From: Phreatobacter sp.
GTDB lineage: Bacteria > Pseudomonadota > Alphaproteobacteria > Rhizobiales > Phreatobacteraceae
Assembly (NCBI RefSeq): GCF_027532945.1
Contig: NZ_JAPZTZ010000012.1
Span: 114,030-178,029, forward strand
Direction: 5' to 3'
DNA: 64,000 nt
Below the pieces are notes generated by a model. It was not told where the DNA came from. It saw only the letters and a program-made list of their open reading frames with translations, and ran no database searches. The position numbers and the translations under genes are program-made. Below are positions 19,301 to 28,704 of this stretch, piece after piece (positions within the stretch are counted from its first letter, which is position 1; every line of letters starts with the position of its first letter).

Positions 19301-21349
19301 TCACGCCGCCTTGTCCTGCGCCGCCTCGATGGCCGCGACAGGCGCGCCCTCTGCCACCTGCTCGCCGGCGGTGACCGAGACCGAGGTCACGACGCCGTCG
19401 CTCGGGGCGAGCAGCGTGTGCTCCATCTTCATCGCCTCGATGACCGCGACCCGGTCGCCCTTGGCAACCTGCTGGCCCGGTTCGACGAAGACCTGCACGA
19501 CCTTGCCATGCATCGGCGCCTTCACCGACCCGCCGCCGTCGAGATGGTCAAGGTCGACGTCGAGCGGGTCGAAGGCGCGGACCTCGGTCTGCCGGCCGTT
19601 GCGAATGACGAAGACGCGGCCCGGGACACTCACAATCTGTACGTCGGGCGGGTAGTGGCGCGGGTCGTTGGCGTGAACGAAGGTCTCAAGGTAGCCAGTA
19701 TAGCCCCGCCATTGCCGCAGTATGGAAACGCGCTCGCCGTCGACCTCAACAACCGGCAAGCCCTCTACGAAATGGACGAGACCAAGAACCCTTTCACCGT
19801 CGACGACTATGTCGATGCGCTGGGCCGGACGCGTTTCTGACAGCGCGAACCCATCAGCTGACATGATGCTCCAGGGTGAGAGACCATCAGTGTGGCTTGG
19901 ATTTCGCCACAGGCGTTGCATCTGTCGCTGGACGATCGTCAGCCCTCCCACCGCCGCCGCCTTCGCATCCATCGGCTGCGGTACGGCCCCCAGCGCCTCG
20001 ACGTTCCGGTCGATGAACCCCGTGTCGAAATCCCCGGCCCTGAAACCCTCCGCCTCCGTCAACGCCTTCAAAAACGTCACGTTGGTGCGCGGACCCGCCA
20101 CCACGGTTCCCGCCAGCGCCGCGCCCAGCCGGTCCAGCGCCTCGTCGCGCGTCGCGCCATGGGCGATCACCTTGGCGATCATTGGGTCGTAATAGGGCGA
20201 GACCTCAGCCCCCTCTTCCACACCCGTATCGATGCGCACGCCTTCCGCCTTGCCGAACTCCAGCGCGTGCAGCGTGCCAGTCGACGGAAGAAACCCCTTC
20301 TCCGGGTCCTCGGCATAGAGCCGCGCCTCGACGGCATGGCCGTGGATGGCGAGGTTCTCCTGCATCAGCGGCAGCGGTTCGCCCGCCGCGACCCGGAGCT
20401 GCCACTCCACCAGATCCTGCCCGGTGATCGCCTCGGTCACCGGATGCTCCACCTGCAGGCGGGTGTTCATCTCCATGAACCAGAACTTGGTGGGATCGAG
20501 CCCGTTGGACCCGTCGGCGATGAACTCCACCGTCCCCGCGCCGACATAGCCGACCGCCCGCGCCGCCTCGACCGCCGCACGGCCCATGGCCTCGCGCATC
20601 GCCTCGGGCATGCCGGGGGCCGGGGCCTCCTCGATGACCTTCTGGTGGCGGCGCTGCAGCGAGCAGTCACGCTCGAAGAGGTGGACGACGTTGCCTTGGG
20701 CATCGCCGAACACCTGGATCTCGATATGCCGGGGCGAGAGCACGTATTTCTCGATCAGCACCCGCGGATCGCCGAACGCGCCTTGCGCCTCGCGCTGCGC
20801 CGAGGCCAGCGCCTCGTCGAAATCCATGGCCTTGTCGACGCGCTTCATGCCCTTGCCGCCGCCGCCGGCGACCGCCTTGATGAGCACGGGATAGCCGACC
20901 TCGTAGGCCTTCTCCTTGAGGAATTTCGGGTCCTGGTTGGCGCCGTGATAGCCTGGCACGACCGGCACGCCGGCCTTCTGCATCAGCGCCTTCGCGCCGT
21001 CCTTGAGGCCCATGGCGCGGATGGCCGAGGCGGGCGGCCCGACGAAAACGATACCGGCGGCCTCGCAGGCCTCGGCGAATTCAGCGCGCTCGGAGAGGAA
21101 GCCGTAGCCCGGATGGATGGCCTCGGCCTTGGCCTGTTTCGCCACCGCGATGATTATCTCGATGACGAGATAGCTCTCGCGCGCCGCCGCCGGGCCGATC
21201 GGATAGGCCTCATCCGCCATGCGCACATGCATCGCCCCGGCATCGGCCTCGGAATAGACGGCGATGGTCCTCAAGCCCAGCCGCTTGGCGGTCTTCATGA
21301 CGCGGACGGCGATCTCGCCGCGATTGGCGATGAGGACGGAGGAGAACAT
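19301..21349 (-). CDS. mccA: Methylcrotonyl-CoA carboxylase biotin-containing alpha subunit
   Basis: 682 residues from the ATG at 21349 (MFSSVLIANRGEIAVRV). Biotin carboxylase domain first: ADEAYPIGPA, HPGYGFLSERAEFAEAC, AGGGGKGMK, the ATP-grasp core and MNTRLQVEHPVTE. A middle BT-type linker follows, then a C-terminal biotinyl domain with EAMKMEH, whose Lys carries biotin. The domain order fits acyl-CoA carboxylase alpha subunits. The MccB-type beta subunit 2.3 kb upstream on the same strand and an isovaleryl-CoA dehydrogenase at 32 kb support the leucine pathway. The amidase and SDR genes lie between the subunits. Confidence 0.9.
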   Translation of the reverse strand: MFSSVLIANRGEIAVRVMKTAKRLGLRTIAVYSEADAGAMHVRMADEAYPIGPAAARESYLVIEIIIAVAKQAKAEAIHPGYGFLSERAEFAEACEAAGIVFVGPPASAIRAMGLKDGAKALMQKAGVPVVPGYHGANQDPKFLKEKAYEVGYPVLIKAVAGGGGKGMKRVDKAMDFDEALASAQREAQGAFGDPRVLIEKYVLSPRHIEIQVFGDAQGNVVHLFERDCSLQRRHQKVIEEAPAPGMPEAMREAMGRAAVEAARAVGYVGAGTVEFIADGSNGLDPTKFWFMEMNTRLQVEHPVTEAITGQDLVEWQLRVAAGEPLPLMQENLAIHGHAVEARLYAEDPEKGFLPSTGTLHALEFGKAEGVRIDTGVEEGAEVSPYYDPMIAKVIAHGATRDEALDRLGAALAGTVVAGPRTNVTFLKALTEAEGFRAGDFDTGFIDRNVEALGAVPQPMDAKAAAVGGLTIVQRQMQRLWRNPSHTDGLSPWSIMSADGFALSETRPAQRIDIVVDGERVLGLVHFVEGLPVVEVDGERVSILRQWRGYTGYLETFVHANDPRHYPPDVQIVSVPGRVFVIRNGRQTEVRAFDPLDVDLDHLDGGGSVKAPMHGKVVQVFVEPGQQVAKGDRVAVIEAMKMEHTLLAPSDGVVTSVSVTAGEQVAEGAPVAAIEAAQDKAA

Positions 21350-21513
21350 GCACGCCTCGGCTGGACTGCGGGGCGCCGACTTTACCCTGTTCGCCCTGCG
21401 ATTCCAGCGGTCCGAAGGGGCGAGCGCCGCGCATGGCCTCTCTTCCCCCTGCCGCCTTGCACGCGCCATGAAGCGGCGAGACAAGGAACGCGCCCCCGCC
21501 GGAACCGCATGCC

Positions 21514-22911
21514 ATGACCGACCTCGCCGACCTGTCCGCCGCCGCCCTCTCCCGCGCCTTCCGGGCGAAGCGGCTCTCGCCGGTGGAGGTGACCCGCGCC
21601 GTCCTCGCCCGCATCGAGGCCTCGGAGCCCGCGATCAACGCCATGTACATCGTCTCGGCCGAGAGCGCTCTGAAGGCGGCGAAGGCCGCCGAGCGCCGCT
21701 GGTCCAAGGGCAAACCGCTCTCACGCCTCGACGGCGTGCCGGTGACGGTGAAGGAGAATATCGGCACGGCTGGCGACCCCGCCCCTATCGGGGTGCCCAT
21801 TGCCGACATGACGCCGCGGGCGGAGGACACGCCCGTGCCCGCGCGCCTGCGCGAGGCCGGCTGCGTCATAATCGGCAAGACCACCATGCCCGACTACGGC
21901 ATGATGTCCTCGGGTTTGTCATCGCTACACGGCGTCACCCGCAATCCCTGGGACCTCTCGAAGAACCCGGCCGGTTCGTCGTCCGGGGCAGGCGCAGCGG
22001 CCGCCGCCGGCTTCGGCCCGCTGCACATCGGCACCGATATCGGCGGCTCGATCCGCCTGCCCGCCGCCCATTGCGGCCTGTTCGGTCTGAAACCCTCCTA
22101 TGGCCGCGTGCCGATCCACCCGCCCTATCCCGGCCGCGTCGCCGGCCCCATGACCCGCACCGTCGAGGACGGCGCGCTGCTGATGGAGGTGATCTCCGGG
22201 GCCGATCCGCGTGACTATGCCAGCCTGCCGCCGGGCCCGACCGATTTTGCGCGCGGCCTCAAGGGCCTGTCGCTCAAGGGCCTGCGCATCGGCGTCTTCA
22301 CCGCCATGCAGGCGGGACTGCCGGCCGATCCCGCCATCATCCGGGCGGTGAAGGCGGCGGCCAAGGCGCTTGCCGCCGAAGGCGCCATCGTCACGCCCAT
22401 CGAGGGCTATCTCACCCACGACATGCTGGACGGCATCTGCCGCTTCTTCGAAGCCCGCTCCTATGGCGATGTGGCAAAGCTGAAGGCGGCCGACAAGAAG
22501 CAGATCCTGCCCTACATCGTGGAATGGGCGACCTGGCGCGCCCGCAAGTTCACCGGCGAGGACGTGATGAGCGGCTTCCTCGCCATGCAGGCCATGCGCG
22601 AGGCGGCGACCAGGGCCATCCAGCCCTTCGATTTTCTCATCTCGCCCTGCACCTGCCCGGTGAACTATCCGGCCGAGGCCCATTCGCCGACCGATGATCC
22701 GCACCGCGCGCTCGACCACATCCCCTTCACCGTGGCGCAGAATTTCTCCGAGCAGCCAGCAGCAAGCGTCAACTGGAGTTACGACCGGAAGGGCTTCCCC
22801 ATCGGCGTGCAGGTCACCGGCCATCGCTTCGATGACCGCGGGGTGATGCGGCTCTGTGCGGCGCTGGAAGGGCTGCGGCCGGAGCAGAAGGCATGGCCGG
22901 TGGTCACCTAG
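21514..22911 (+). CDS. Amidase-signature family protein
   Basis: 465 residues with the complete Ser-cisSer-Lys amidase signature. The Lys is in VPVTVKENIG (about residue 78), and the serines are in NPAGSSSGAGAAAAAGFG and GTDIGGSIRLPAAHCG. The C-terminal substrate part has FDFLISPCTCPVNYPAEAH. The substrate is not predictable. It sits inside the minus-strand acyl-CoA carboxylase region but reads in the opposite direction. Its TAG stop shares a CTAG tetranucleotide with the stop of the convergent SDR gene. Confidence 0.9.
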   Translation: MTDLADLSAAALSRAFRAKRLSPVEVTRAVLARIEASEPAINAMYIVSAESALKAAKAAERRWSKGKPLSRLDGVPVTVKENIGTAGDPAPIGVPIADMTPRAEDTPVPARLREAGCVIIGKTTMPDYGMMSSGLSSLHGVTRNPWDLSKNPAGSSSGAGAAAAAGFGPLHIGTDIGGSIRLPAAHCGLFGLKPSYGRVPIHPPYPGRVAGPMTRTVEDGALLMEVISGADPRDYASLPPGPTDFARGLKGLSLKGLRIGVFTAMQAGLPADPAIIRAVKAAAKALAAEGAIVTPIEGYLTHDMLDGICRFFEARSYGDVAKLKAADKKQILPYIVEWATWRARKFTGEDVMSGFLAMQAMREAATRAIQPFDFLISPCTCPVNYPAEAHSPTDDPHRALDHIPFTVAQNFSEQPAASVNWSYDRKGFPIGVQVTGHRFDDRGVMRLCAALEGLRPEQKAWPVVT

Positions 22912-23645
22912 ATCGGCGCCACGCCCACCGTCATCCCGCCGCACACGTAGAGCACCTGCCCCGTCACGAAGCCCGCGCCATCGGACAGGAAGAAATCCGC
23001 GGCATGGGCGATGTCCTCGGGCTGGCCGAGCCGCTGCACCGGCACGCCGCGGATGATCGCCTGGGTGCGCGGCGAATTGTGCGGGTTCGCTGATTTGAAC
23101 AGCTCGGTCTCGATCGGCCCCGGCCCGATGGCATTCACGGTGATGCCGTGCGGCGCGAGCTCCAGCGCCCAGGTGCGGGTGAGGCCGATCACCCCCGCCT
23201 TGGTGGCGGAATAGGCGGTCCGCAGCTCCTTGCCGAGGGCGGCGCGGCTGGAAATGGTGACGATCCGCCCCCTCACCGCCACCTTCATGCCGGGCAGGAC
23301 GGCCTGGGCGGCCAGGATGCAGGCGCGCAGGTTGATCGCCACGACCTTGTCGAAATCCTCCATCGTCGTCTCCTCCAGCGAGGCGGGAGCGGCGATGCCG
23401 GCATTGTTGACGAGCCAGAGGATCGAATTCTCGGCGGTGATGGCGGCAAGCGCGGCCTGCGTGGCGGCAAGGTCGGTGAGGTCGCAGGCGACGTGACGGG
23501 CGGGCGAGCCGGCAGCGGGGGGTTCGCGATCAAGGCTGACGACGGGAATGCCGCGCGCGGCGAGCCGCCGGACGATCGCCGCGCCGATGCCGCGGGAGCC
23601 GCCGGTCACCAGGGCGGCGGGAGGAAGGGTGTCGGTCATCATCAT
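22908..23645 (-). CDS. Short-chain dehydrogenase/reductase
   Basis: 245 residues. The TGxxxGxG cofactor motif appears as VTGGSRGIGAAI near the start, NNAG as LVNNAGIAAPASL, and the catalytic triad as TISSRAALGKELRTAYSATKAG (Ser, Tyr and Lys all present). The end, GFVTGQVLYVCGGMTVG, is the usual SDR C-terminus. Three consecutive ATG codons overlap the mccB stop (ATGTGATGATGATG), so it is translationally coupled to mccB. The first gives the coordinates used here. It may act on a branched-chain or hydroxyacyl-CoA intermediate; the substrate is unknown. Confidence 0.9.
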   Translation of the reverse strand: MMMTDTLPPAALVTGGSRGIGAAIVRRLAARGIPVVSLDREPPAAGSPARHVACDLTDLAATQAALAAITAENSILWLVNNAGIAAPASLEETTMEDFDKVVAINLRACILAAQAVLPGMKVAVRGRIVTISSRAALGKELRTAYSATKAGVIGLTRTWALELAPHGITVNAIGPGPIETELFKSANPHNSPRTQAIIRGVPVQRLGQPEDIAHAADFFLSDGAGFVTGQVLYVCGGMTVGVAPI

Positions 23646-25252
23646 CACATCCGGAACACGCCGAACTTCGTCTCCGGCACCGGCGCATTGAGACAGGCGC
23701 TCAGCGCCAGCGACAGCACCCGCCGCGTTTCGCTCGGCAGGATGATGCCGTCGTCCCAGAGGCGTGCGGTGGCGTAGTAGGGATGGCCCTCGGCCTCGTA
23801 ATTCGCCCGGATCGGCGCCTTGAAGGCCTCTTCCTCCTCGGCGCTCCAGTCCTTTCCGTCGGCCTCGAAATTCTCGCGCTTCACCGTCGCCAACACGCTC
23901 GCGGCCTGCTCGCCGCCCATGACGGAGATGCGCGAATTCGGCCAGGTGAAGAGGAAGCGCGGCGAATAGGCCCTCCCGCACATGCCGTAATTGCCGGCGC
24001 CGTAGCTGCCACCGACCAGCAGCGTGATCTTCGGCACCTGCGCGCAGGCAACCGCCGTGACCAGCTTCGCGCCGTCCTTGGCGATGCCGCCGGCCTCGAA
24101 CTGCCGGCCGACCATGAAACCCGTGATATTCTGCAGGAACAGCAGCGGAATGCGCCGCTGGCAGCACAGCTCGATGAAATGGGCGCCCTTCATGGCGCTC
24201 TCGGAGAAGAGGATGCCGTTATTGGCGATGATGCCGACGGGCATGCCGTGCAGCCGCGCGAAGCCGGTCACCAGCGTCGTGCCGTAGAGCGCCTTGAACT
24301 CGTCGAACTCCGACCCGTCCACCAGCCGCGCGATGACCTCGCGGATGTCGTACTGGGTCTTGAGATTGGTCGGAACCAGCGCCTCGAGCTCGGCCAGGTC
24401 GTGCTTCGGCTCGCGCGGCTCGGAGAGCGCGATGTCGATGTTTTTGACCGAATTGACGTTGGCGACGATGCGCCGGGCAATGGCCAGCGCATGGGTGTCA
24501 TCGACGGCATAGTGGTCGGCGACGCCCGACTGCCGCGCATGGACGTCCGCGCCGCCGAGATCCTCGGCCGTGACGATCTCGCCCGTCGCGGCGCGCACCA
24601 GCGGCGGGCCGCCGAGGAAGATCGTGCCCTGCCGGCGCACGATCACCGTCTCGTCCGACATGGCCGGCACATAGGCGCCGCCCGCGGTGCAGGACCCCAT
24701 GACCACGGCGATCTGCGGGATCCGCGCCGCCGAAAGATTGGCCTGGTTGTAGAAGATGCGGCCGAAATGCTCGCGGTCGGGGAAGACCTCGGTCTGGTGC
24801 GGCAGGTTGGCGCCGCCGGAATCAACGAGATAGACGCAGGGCAGCCGGTTCTGCAGCGCGATCTCCTGGGCGCGCAGGTGCTTCTTCACCGTCATCGGGT
24901 AGTAGGTGCCACCCTTGATGGTGGAATCATTGGCGACGATCATCACCTCGCGGCCCTCGACCCGGCCGATGCCGGTGATGACGCCAGCGCCGTGGATCGG
25001 CTCGCCATACATGCCGTTGGCGGCGAGCTGCGACAGTTCAAGGAAGGGCGAGCCGGGGTCGAGCAGGCCCATAACGCGGTCGCGCGGCAGCAACTTGCCG
25101 CGGGCGACATGGCGCTGCCGGCTCTTTTCGTTGCCGCCGAGGGCGGCCTCGGCGCGTTTCGTCTGGAGATCCTCGGCGAGAGCCCGCCACGCCTCCGCAT
25201 TGGCGCGGGCTTCCGGTGCGGCGGGATTGAAGGCGCTTTTCAGGATGGCCAA
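23645..25252 (-). CDS. mccB: Methylcrotonyl-CoA carboxylase carboxyltransferase beta subunit
   Basis: 535 residues, full length for the family. It transfers the carboxyl group from biotin to 3-methylcrotonyl-CoA, the third step of leucine catabolism. The MCC-specific acyl-CoA site reads [21 protein letters not shown], followed by [16 protein letters not shown]. The second half has [19 protein letters not shown], the biotin-site [11 protein letters not shown] and [16 protein letters not shown]. These distinguish it from propionyl-CoA carboxylase. It overlaps the downstream SDR gene by one base. Confidence 0.94.
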   Translation of the reverse strand: MAILKSAFNPAAPEARANAEAWRALAEDLQTKRAEAALGGNEKSRQRHVARGKLLPRDRVMGLLDPGSPFLELSQLAANGMYGEPIHGAGVITGIGRVEGREVMIVANDSTIKGGTYYPMTVKKHLRAQEIALQNRLPCVYLVDSGGANLPHQTEVFPDREHFGRIFYNQANLSAARIPQIAVVMGSCTAGGAYVPAMSDETVIVRRQGTIFLGGPPLVRAATGEIVTAEDLGGADVHARQSGVADHYAVDDTHALAIARRIVANVNSVKNIDIALSEPREPKHDLAELEALVPTNLKTQYDIREVIARLVDGSEFDEFKALYGTTLVTGFARLHGMPVGIIANNGILFSESAMKGAHFIELCCQRRIPLLFLQNITGFMVGRQFEAGGIAKDGAKLVTAVACAQVPKITLLVGGSYGAGNYGMCGRAYSPRFLFTWPNSRISVMGGEQAASVLATVKRENFEADGKDWSAEEEEAFKAPIRANYEAEGHPYYATARLWDDGIILPSETRRVLSLALSACLNAPVPETKFGVFRM

Positions 25253-25349
25253 GGCGACAGGGCTCCGGCGGATCTGGGGCGCCTTGGTTAGCGCGGCAGG
25301 GCCGGCCTGTCATCCGGGCGGAGCGGCGGAGGGCCCGCCGCCCCGAAGG

Positions 25350-26123
25350 TCACGGAATAATCGGCTCCATATGCGCGGCGCGGACGATGGCCGCGGCCTC
25401 CGGCGTGCGCATCAGGGCGAGGAAGGCGCGGGCCGCCTCGCCTTGCGCCGCGCCGGCCGACAGGCCCGCCGAATAGGTGGTGGTCAGCTGGATCTCGGCC
25501 GGCAGCGGCCCGATCATGCGGACGCCCTGCACCGGCATGATCTCGCTGATCTGGTGGAACACCACGTCCGCCTCACCGCGCACCACGCGCTCGGCGACAT
25601 AGCCGCCCATCTGCGGCCGGGCCCGCGCCGCCAGTTCGTCCTTCAGGCCGAGGCGTTCGGCAAGCTGGACGAAATAGATGCCGCTGGTGCCGCCGCCCGC
25701 CGGATCGACATAGGCGACGCCCTTGGAGGCGAGGATGAGCCGGCGAATGTCGTCGACGGTGGCGATGGGCGGCACCGGCGCGCCCTCCTTGATGCCAATG
25801 CCGATGCCGGTGCGGGCGAGGTCATAGCGCGACCCCGGCACGACCTTGGCCGAAGCGATCAGGGCGTCGATGACGACCGGCGTCGCCACGATGACATCGG
25901 CCGCCTCCCCTGCCTCGATTCGCCGGCGCACGCCGCCCGCCGTATCCGCGACCAGCGAGACGCTGTGGCCGCTACGCGCCTGGAACAGGTCGGCGAGTCG
26001 CTGAGAGACCTCCTTCGAGGCACCGGTGGCGAGCACTTTCAGCTCAGCCGCGAATGCTGCTCCAGGGACGATTGTCAATCCCAGAGTAACCAAGAGCGCA
26101 GAAAACCAGGAGCGGCGAAACAT
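25350..26123 (-). CDS. ModA-like periplasmic binding protein
   Basis: 257 residues with a Sec signal peptide (WFSALLVTLGLTIVPGAAFA) followed by a type-2 periplasmic binding fold: LKVLATGASKEVSQRLADLF, DTAGGVRRRIEAGEAADVIV, ARTGIGIGIKEGAPVP and VAYVDPAGGGTSGIYFVQL. This matches the family of molybdate-like binding proteins that lack a neighbouring transporter. No modB/modC are present, so the ligand and purpose are open. It marks the left border of a lower-GC island. Confidence 0.85.
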   Translation of the reverse strand: MFRRSWFSALLVTLGLTIVPGAAFAAELKVLATGASKEVSQRLADLFQARSGHSVSLVADTAGGVRRRIEAGEAADVIVATPVVIDALIASAKVVPGSRYDLARTGIGIGIKEGAPVPPIATVDDIRRLILASKGVAYVDPAGGGTSGIYFVQLAERLGLKDELAARARPQMGGYVAERVVRGEADVVFHQISEIMPVQGVRMIGPLPAEIQLTTTYSAGLSAGAAQGEAARAFLALMRTPEAAAIVRAAHMEPIIP

Positions 26124-26218
26124 CCAAAATCACTCGATCGGAAACCGGTCGTTTGTCGAACAATGCCAAGGGTTTTCTGGGACTGCAATCCAACGCCCGA
26201 CGACCGTGTCGCGCCGGG

Positions 26219-26248
26219 TTGCATATACAAATTGTTTCCCGTTATAAT
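26219..26248 (+). promoter_or_regulatory. Promoter of the 26.3-27.5 kb two-gene island
   Basis: TTGCAT and a perfect TATAAT are separated by 18 bases. The predicted start of transcription is about 11 bases before the ATG at 26266, giving a very short leader. A perfect -10 is unusual in this GC-rich window. Confidence 0.6.
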
Positions 26249-26265
26249 CTTTCTCTGAGAATAAA

Positions 26266-26799
26266 ATGAGGCTTTCTGTGACCGCCCCCATCTTTCGCTC
26301 CAGCGCTCATGCATCACCGAGCGAAGCGCTCAAACCCCTTGCAGAACTTGTTCTGAAAAGCCGAGATGCATCCTTTTCTCATACGATACTAGGTAATCCG
26401 ACCAACCTGATTCTCGCGGTCGGGACTGTCCAGTTGGTCCTAGTTCCGATGGCTCGGCGAGATAACGCCCGCTTCCGCGTTTTGGAAGACATTGAGCAGG
26501 GGCGGCTGTCCGCCGGGCGTCCGGTGATCCTTGTTAACATGAAACGAGGTCTCAGGATCGAAGCCGAGAACGGGGAGGCGCTCTCCGCTAACCGTTGCAT
26601 CTACGCCGTATCCCCGCAAGAGACCCTCCGATTGAACGATCCCGCGGAAATAGCCCGATCCATCCCGCAGACTGAACCACTTCTCCTGAATGGACGGCCT
26701 GCGCCGGCTCCTCCGAAGAGGCCAGCGCCCACGGAAGCCAAGCCCGGCAGAACAACGCCCCCTGTCCCGCAAACCGACAAGCCTTCATCAACACGATAG
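26266..26799 (+). CDS. Hypothetical protein, first gene of low-GC pair
   Basis: 177 residues, family not recognised. The first 125 residues look globular, with hydrophobic strands (NLILAVGTVQLVLVPMARRD, SAGRPVILVNMKRGLRI). The last 45 are a Pro/Lys-rich, probably disordered tail (PAPAPPKRPAPTEAKPG). There is no signal peptide. Codon use and base composition are less GC-biased than in flanking genes, suggesting horizontal acquisition. It is followed after 35 bases by the two-helix membrane protein gene, so the two probably form an operon. Confidence 0.6.
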   Translation: MRLSVTAPIFRSSAHASPSEALKPLAELVLKSRDASFSHTILGNPTNLILAVGTVQLVLVPMARRDNARFRVLEDIEQGRLSAGRPVILVNMKRGLRIEAENGEALSANRCIYAVSPQETLRLNDPAEIARSIPQTEPLLLNGRPAPAPPKRPAPTEAKPGRTTPPVPQTDKPSSTR

Positions 26800-26834
26800 A
26801 CAACCTTGATCCCGGGAAGTACCCGCAGGAGCCT

Positions 26835-27461
26835 ATGATGTCAGATGGGACGATATTTTCAGACTACTGGGGCGCCAAATTCAACGTCACGAAATGGCGA
26901 CGCTATCATTCTGAACGTGTCGCCCATTACGAACGCCTGGACCGTTGGGTTGCATTCTTGTCGATTTTTCTAGGGTCAGCCGCGATAGCTAATCTCGCCG
27001 GTTGGTTCAACCATCTATCAGGATACCAGTTTGTGCTGGCCGGCCTGATCGCCGTGATGAACGCCGCAAAACTTGTTTTTGAATTTTCACGGAATGCGCA
27101 GATACATCGCGACATGCACCGCGAGATGACAGCGCTATGCATTGAAATATACAAAAACAACACTCCCTCGGATGACAATATCCGATCCTGGGAGGCGAGC
27201 ATGATCGACATCAATGCACGAATGTACAAAATATTCTGGGCTGCGGAGGCGCATGCATACAATCAAACGGTGGTCGAATTTTACGAAAATTTTGCCCCTC
27301 CGATCAAAATCAGCGGCTATAAATTTAAATTCCGAAACTTGCTCACATTCTCAAACGACAATTTCGTCGCGGATTGGTCCCTAGCCGACAAACATCTGCG
27401 TCCGACTTATCCTGCGCCGGAGACAAGTACCGCCGACGCACCACCACGCAAAGCCGGATAA
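26835..27461 (+). CDS. Two-helix membrane protein, SLATT-like
   Basis: 208 residues. A basic/aromatic N-terminal segment (VTKWRRYHSERVAHYERLDR) is followed by two adjacent membrane helices (WVAFLSIFLGSAAIANLAGW and FVLAGLIAVMNAAKLVFEF). A long cytoplasmic helical region follows (HRDMHREMTALCIEIYK ... WAAEAHAYNQTVVEFYEN). This order of an amphipathic helix, a 2TM hairpin and a long helix resembles SLATT-type 2TM proteins, which act as membrane effectors in conflict systems. The match is by architecture and weak motif similarity only. Ribosome site GCAGGAG. Composition is lower in GC than its neighbours. Confidence 0.6.
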   Translation: MMSDGTIFSDYWGAKFNVTKWRRYHSERVAHYERLDRWVAFLSIFLGSAAIANLAGWFNHLSGYQFVLAGLIAVMNAAKLVFEFSRNAQIHRDMHREMTALCIEIYKNNTPSDDNIRSWEASMIDINARMYKIFWAAEAHAYNQTVVEFYENFAPPIKISGYKFKFRNLLTFSNDNFVADWSLADKHLRPTYPAPETSTADAPPRKAG

Positions 27462-27504
27462 TACGGCCTTGCTGTGTTAGTCGAGGACACGGTCCAGCCT
27501 CGCC

Positions 27505-27918
27505 TCAGCCTTTCGGCTTCGGCGCCCACTCCTCCACCGGACCGCCGGTCTTCTTCCAGGCGCCGAACCCGCCCTCGACATGGGCGACGGGCTTCAGGCC
27601 CATGTCCTGCGCGGTCTTGGCGGCCAGCGCCGAGCGCAGCCCACCGGCGCAGAAGAAGACGAAGGTCTTGTCCTCCTGGAACACCGGCTTGGCATAGGGG
27701 CTTTCCGGGTCGATCCAGAATTCCAGCATGCCGCGGGTGCAGTGGAAGGCACCGGGCACCTTGCCGTCGCGCTCCAGCTCGCGCGGGTCGCGAATGTCCA
27801 CGAAGACCACGTCGTCGCGGCCATGGAGGGCCTTGGCCTCCTCGATGGTCAGCGTCTTCACCTCGGCATTGGCCTGGTCGATCAGCGCCTTGTAGCCCCG
27901 CGTGATGGTCTGCGGCAT
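27505..27918 (-). CDS. Rhodanese-like sulfurtransferase
   Basis: 137 residues, a single rhodanese domain: VVFVDIRDPRELERDG, VPGAFHCTRGMLEFWID and the active-site loop FFCAGGLRSA with the catalytic Cys, then VAHVEGGFGAWKK. Single-domain rhodaneses move sulfane sulfur; the partner is unknown. The gene begins with a clear GAGGATC ribosome site. Confidence 0.92.
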   Translation of the reverse strand: MPQTITRGYKALIDQANAEVKTLTIEEAKALHGRDDVVFVDIRDPRELERDGKVPGAFHCTRGMLEFWIDPESPYAKPVFQEDKTFVFFCAGGLRSALAAKTAQDMGLKPVAHVEGGFGAWKKTGGPVEEWAPKPKG

Positions 27919-28026
27919 GCGATCCTCCTGTCAGGGGCGGGAGCCTAGCCCATCGCCCGCCGCCGGGACACCCGCCGGACGGCGGGTGACTCGACGCCGC
28001 CCCGCCGGCCTTGCTACGCCTGTCCG

Positions 28027-28704
28027 ATGCTGGACCTCACCCTCTTCGACGCTTTCGCCTTCGCCTATTTCGTCGCGGCCTGGGGCACCTATGCCTGGCT
28101 GGTGGAGATCTGGAGCGGCGGCAAGACCGGTCTTACCGCCTCCATGGCCATCTACCGACAGCGCTGGATGGAGGAGATGACGGTGCGCCCCAACCGCATC
28201 GTCGACACCCAGATCAACATGACGCTGCAACAGGGCTCGTCCTTCTTCGCCTCGACCTCGCTCCTGGCGGTCGGCGCCTGCCTCGGTCTCCTCAACGCCT
28301 CCGACCGCGCCGTGGAGGTTGTCCAGGCTCTCTCTTTCGGCCATGCCGGCACGCGCCAGCTCTGGGAGATCAAGCTCGCCGGCCTCACCGTCGTCTTCGT
28401 CTATGCCTTCTTCAAGTTCGGCTGGGCCTACCGGCTGTTCAACTACTGCGCCATCCTCATCGGCGCGACGCCGGAGGGCGACCGGCGCACCTCCGACGAG
28501 GCCAAGGCCATGGCCGAGCGCGCGGCGCGGATGAACACCATCGCCGCCGCCCATTTCAACCGGGGTCAGCGCGCCTTCTTCTTCGCCCTCGGCTATCTCG
28601 GGTGGTTCGCGGGGCCGGTGGTCTTCGTCGTCGCGACAACGGCCGTTTTCGCCGTGCTCTACCGACGGCAGTTCCATTCGGAGAGCCGGCAGGCGGTGAT
28701 CTAG
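28027..28704 (+). CDS. DUF599 membrane protein
   Basis: 225 residues with about four membrane helices. Family features are the N-terminal FAYFVAAWGTYAWLVEIW, NRIVDTQINMTLQQGSSFFASTSLL, the central LAGLTVVFVYAFFKFGWAYRLFNYCAILIG and AAHFNRGQRAFFFALGYLGWFAGP. DUF599 function is unknown. Its stop codon shares CTAG with the stop of the convergent gene. Confidence 0.88.
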   Translation: MLDLTLFDAFAFAYFVAAWGTYAWLVEIWSGGKTGLTASMAIYRQRWMEEMTVRPNRIVDTQINMTLQQGSSFFASTSLLAVGACLGLLNASDRAVEVVQALSFGHAGTRQLWEIKLAGLTVVFVYAFFKFGWAYRLFNYCAILIGATPEGDRRTSDEAKAMAERAARMNTIAAAHFNRGQRAFFFALGYLGWFAGPVVFVVATTAVFAVLYRRQFHSESRQAVI

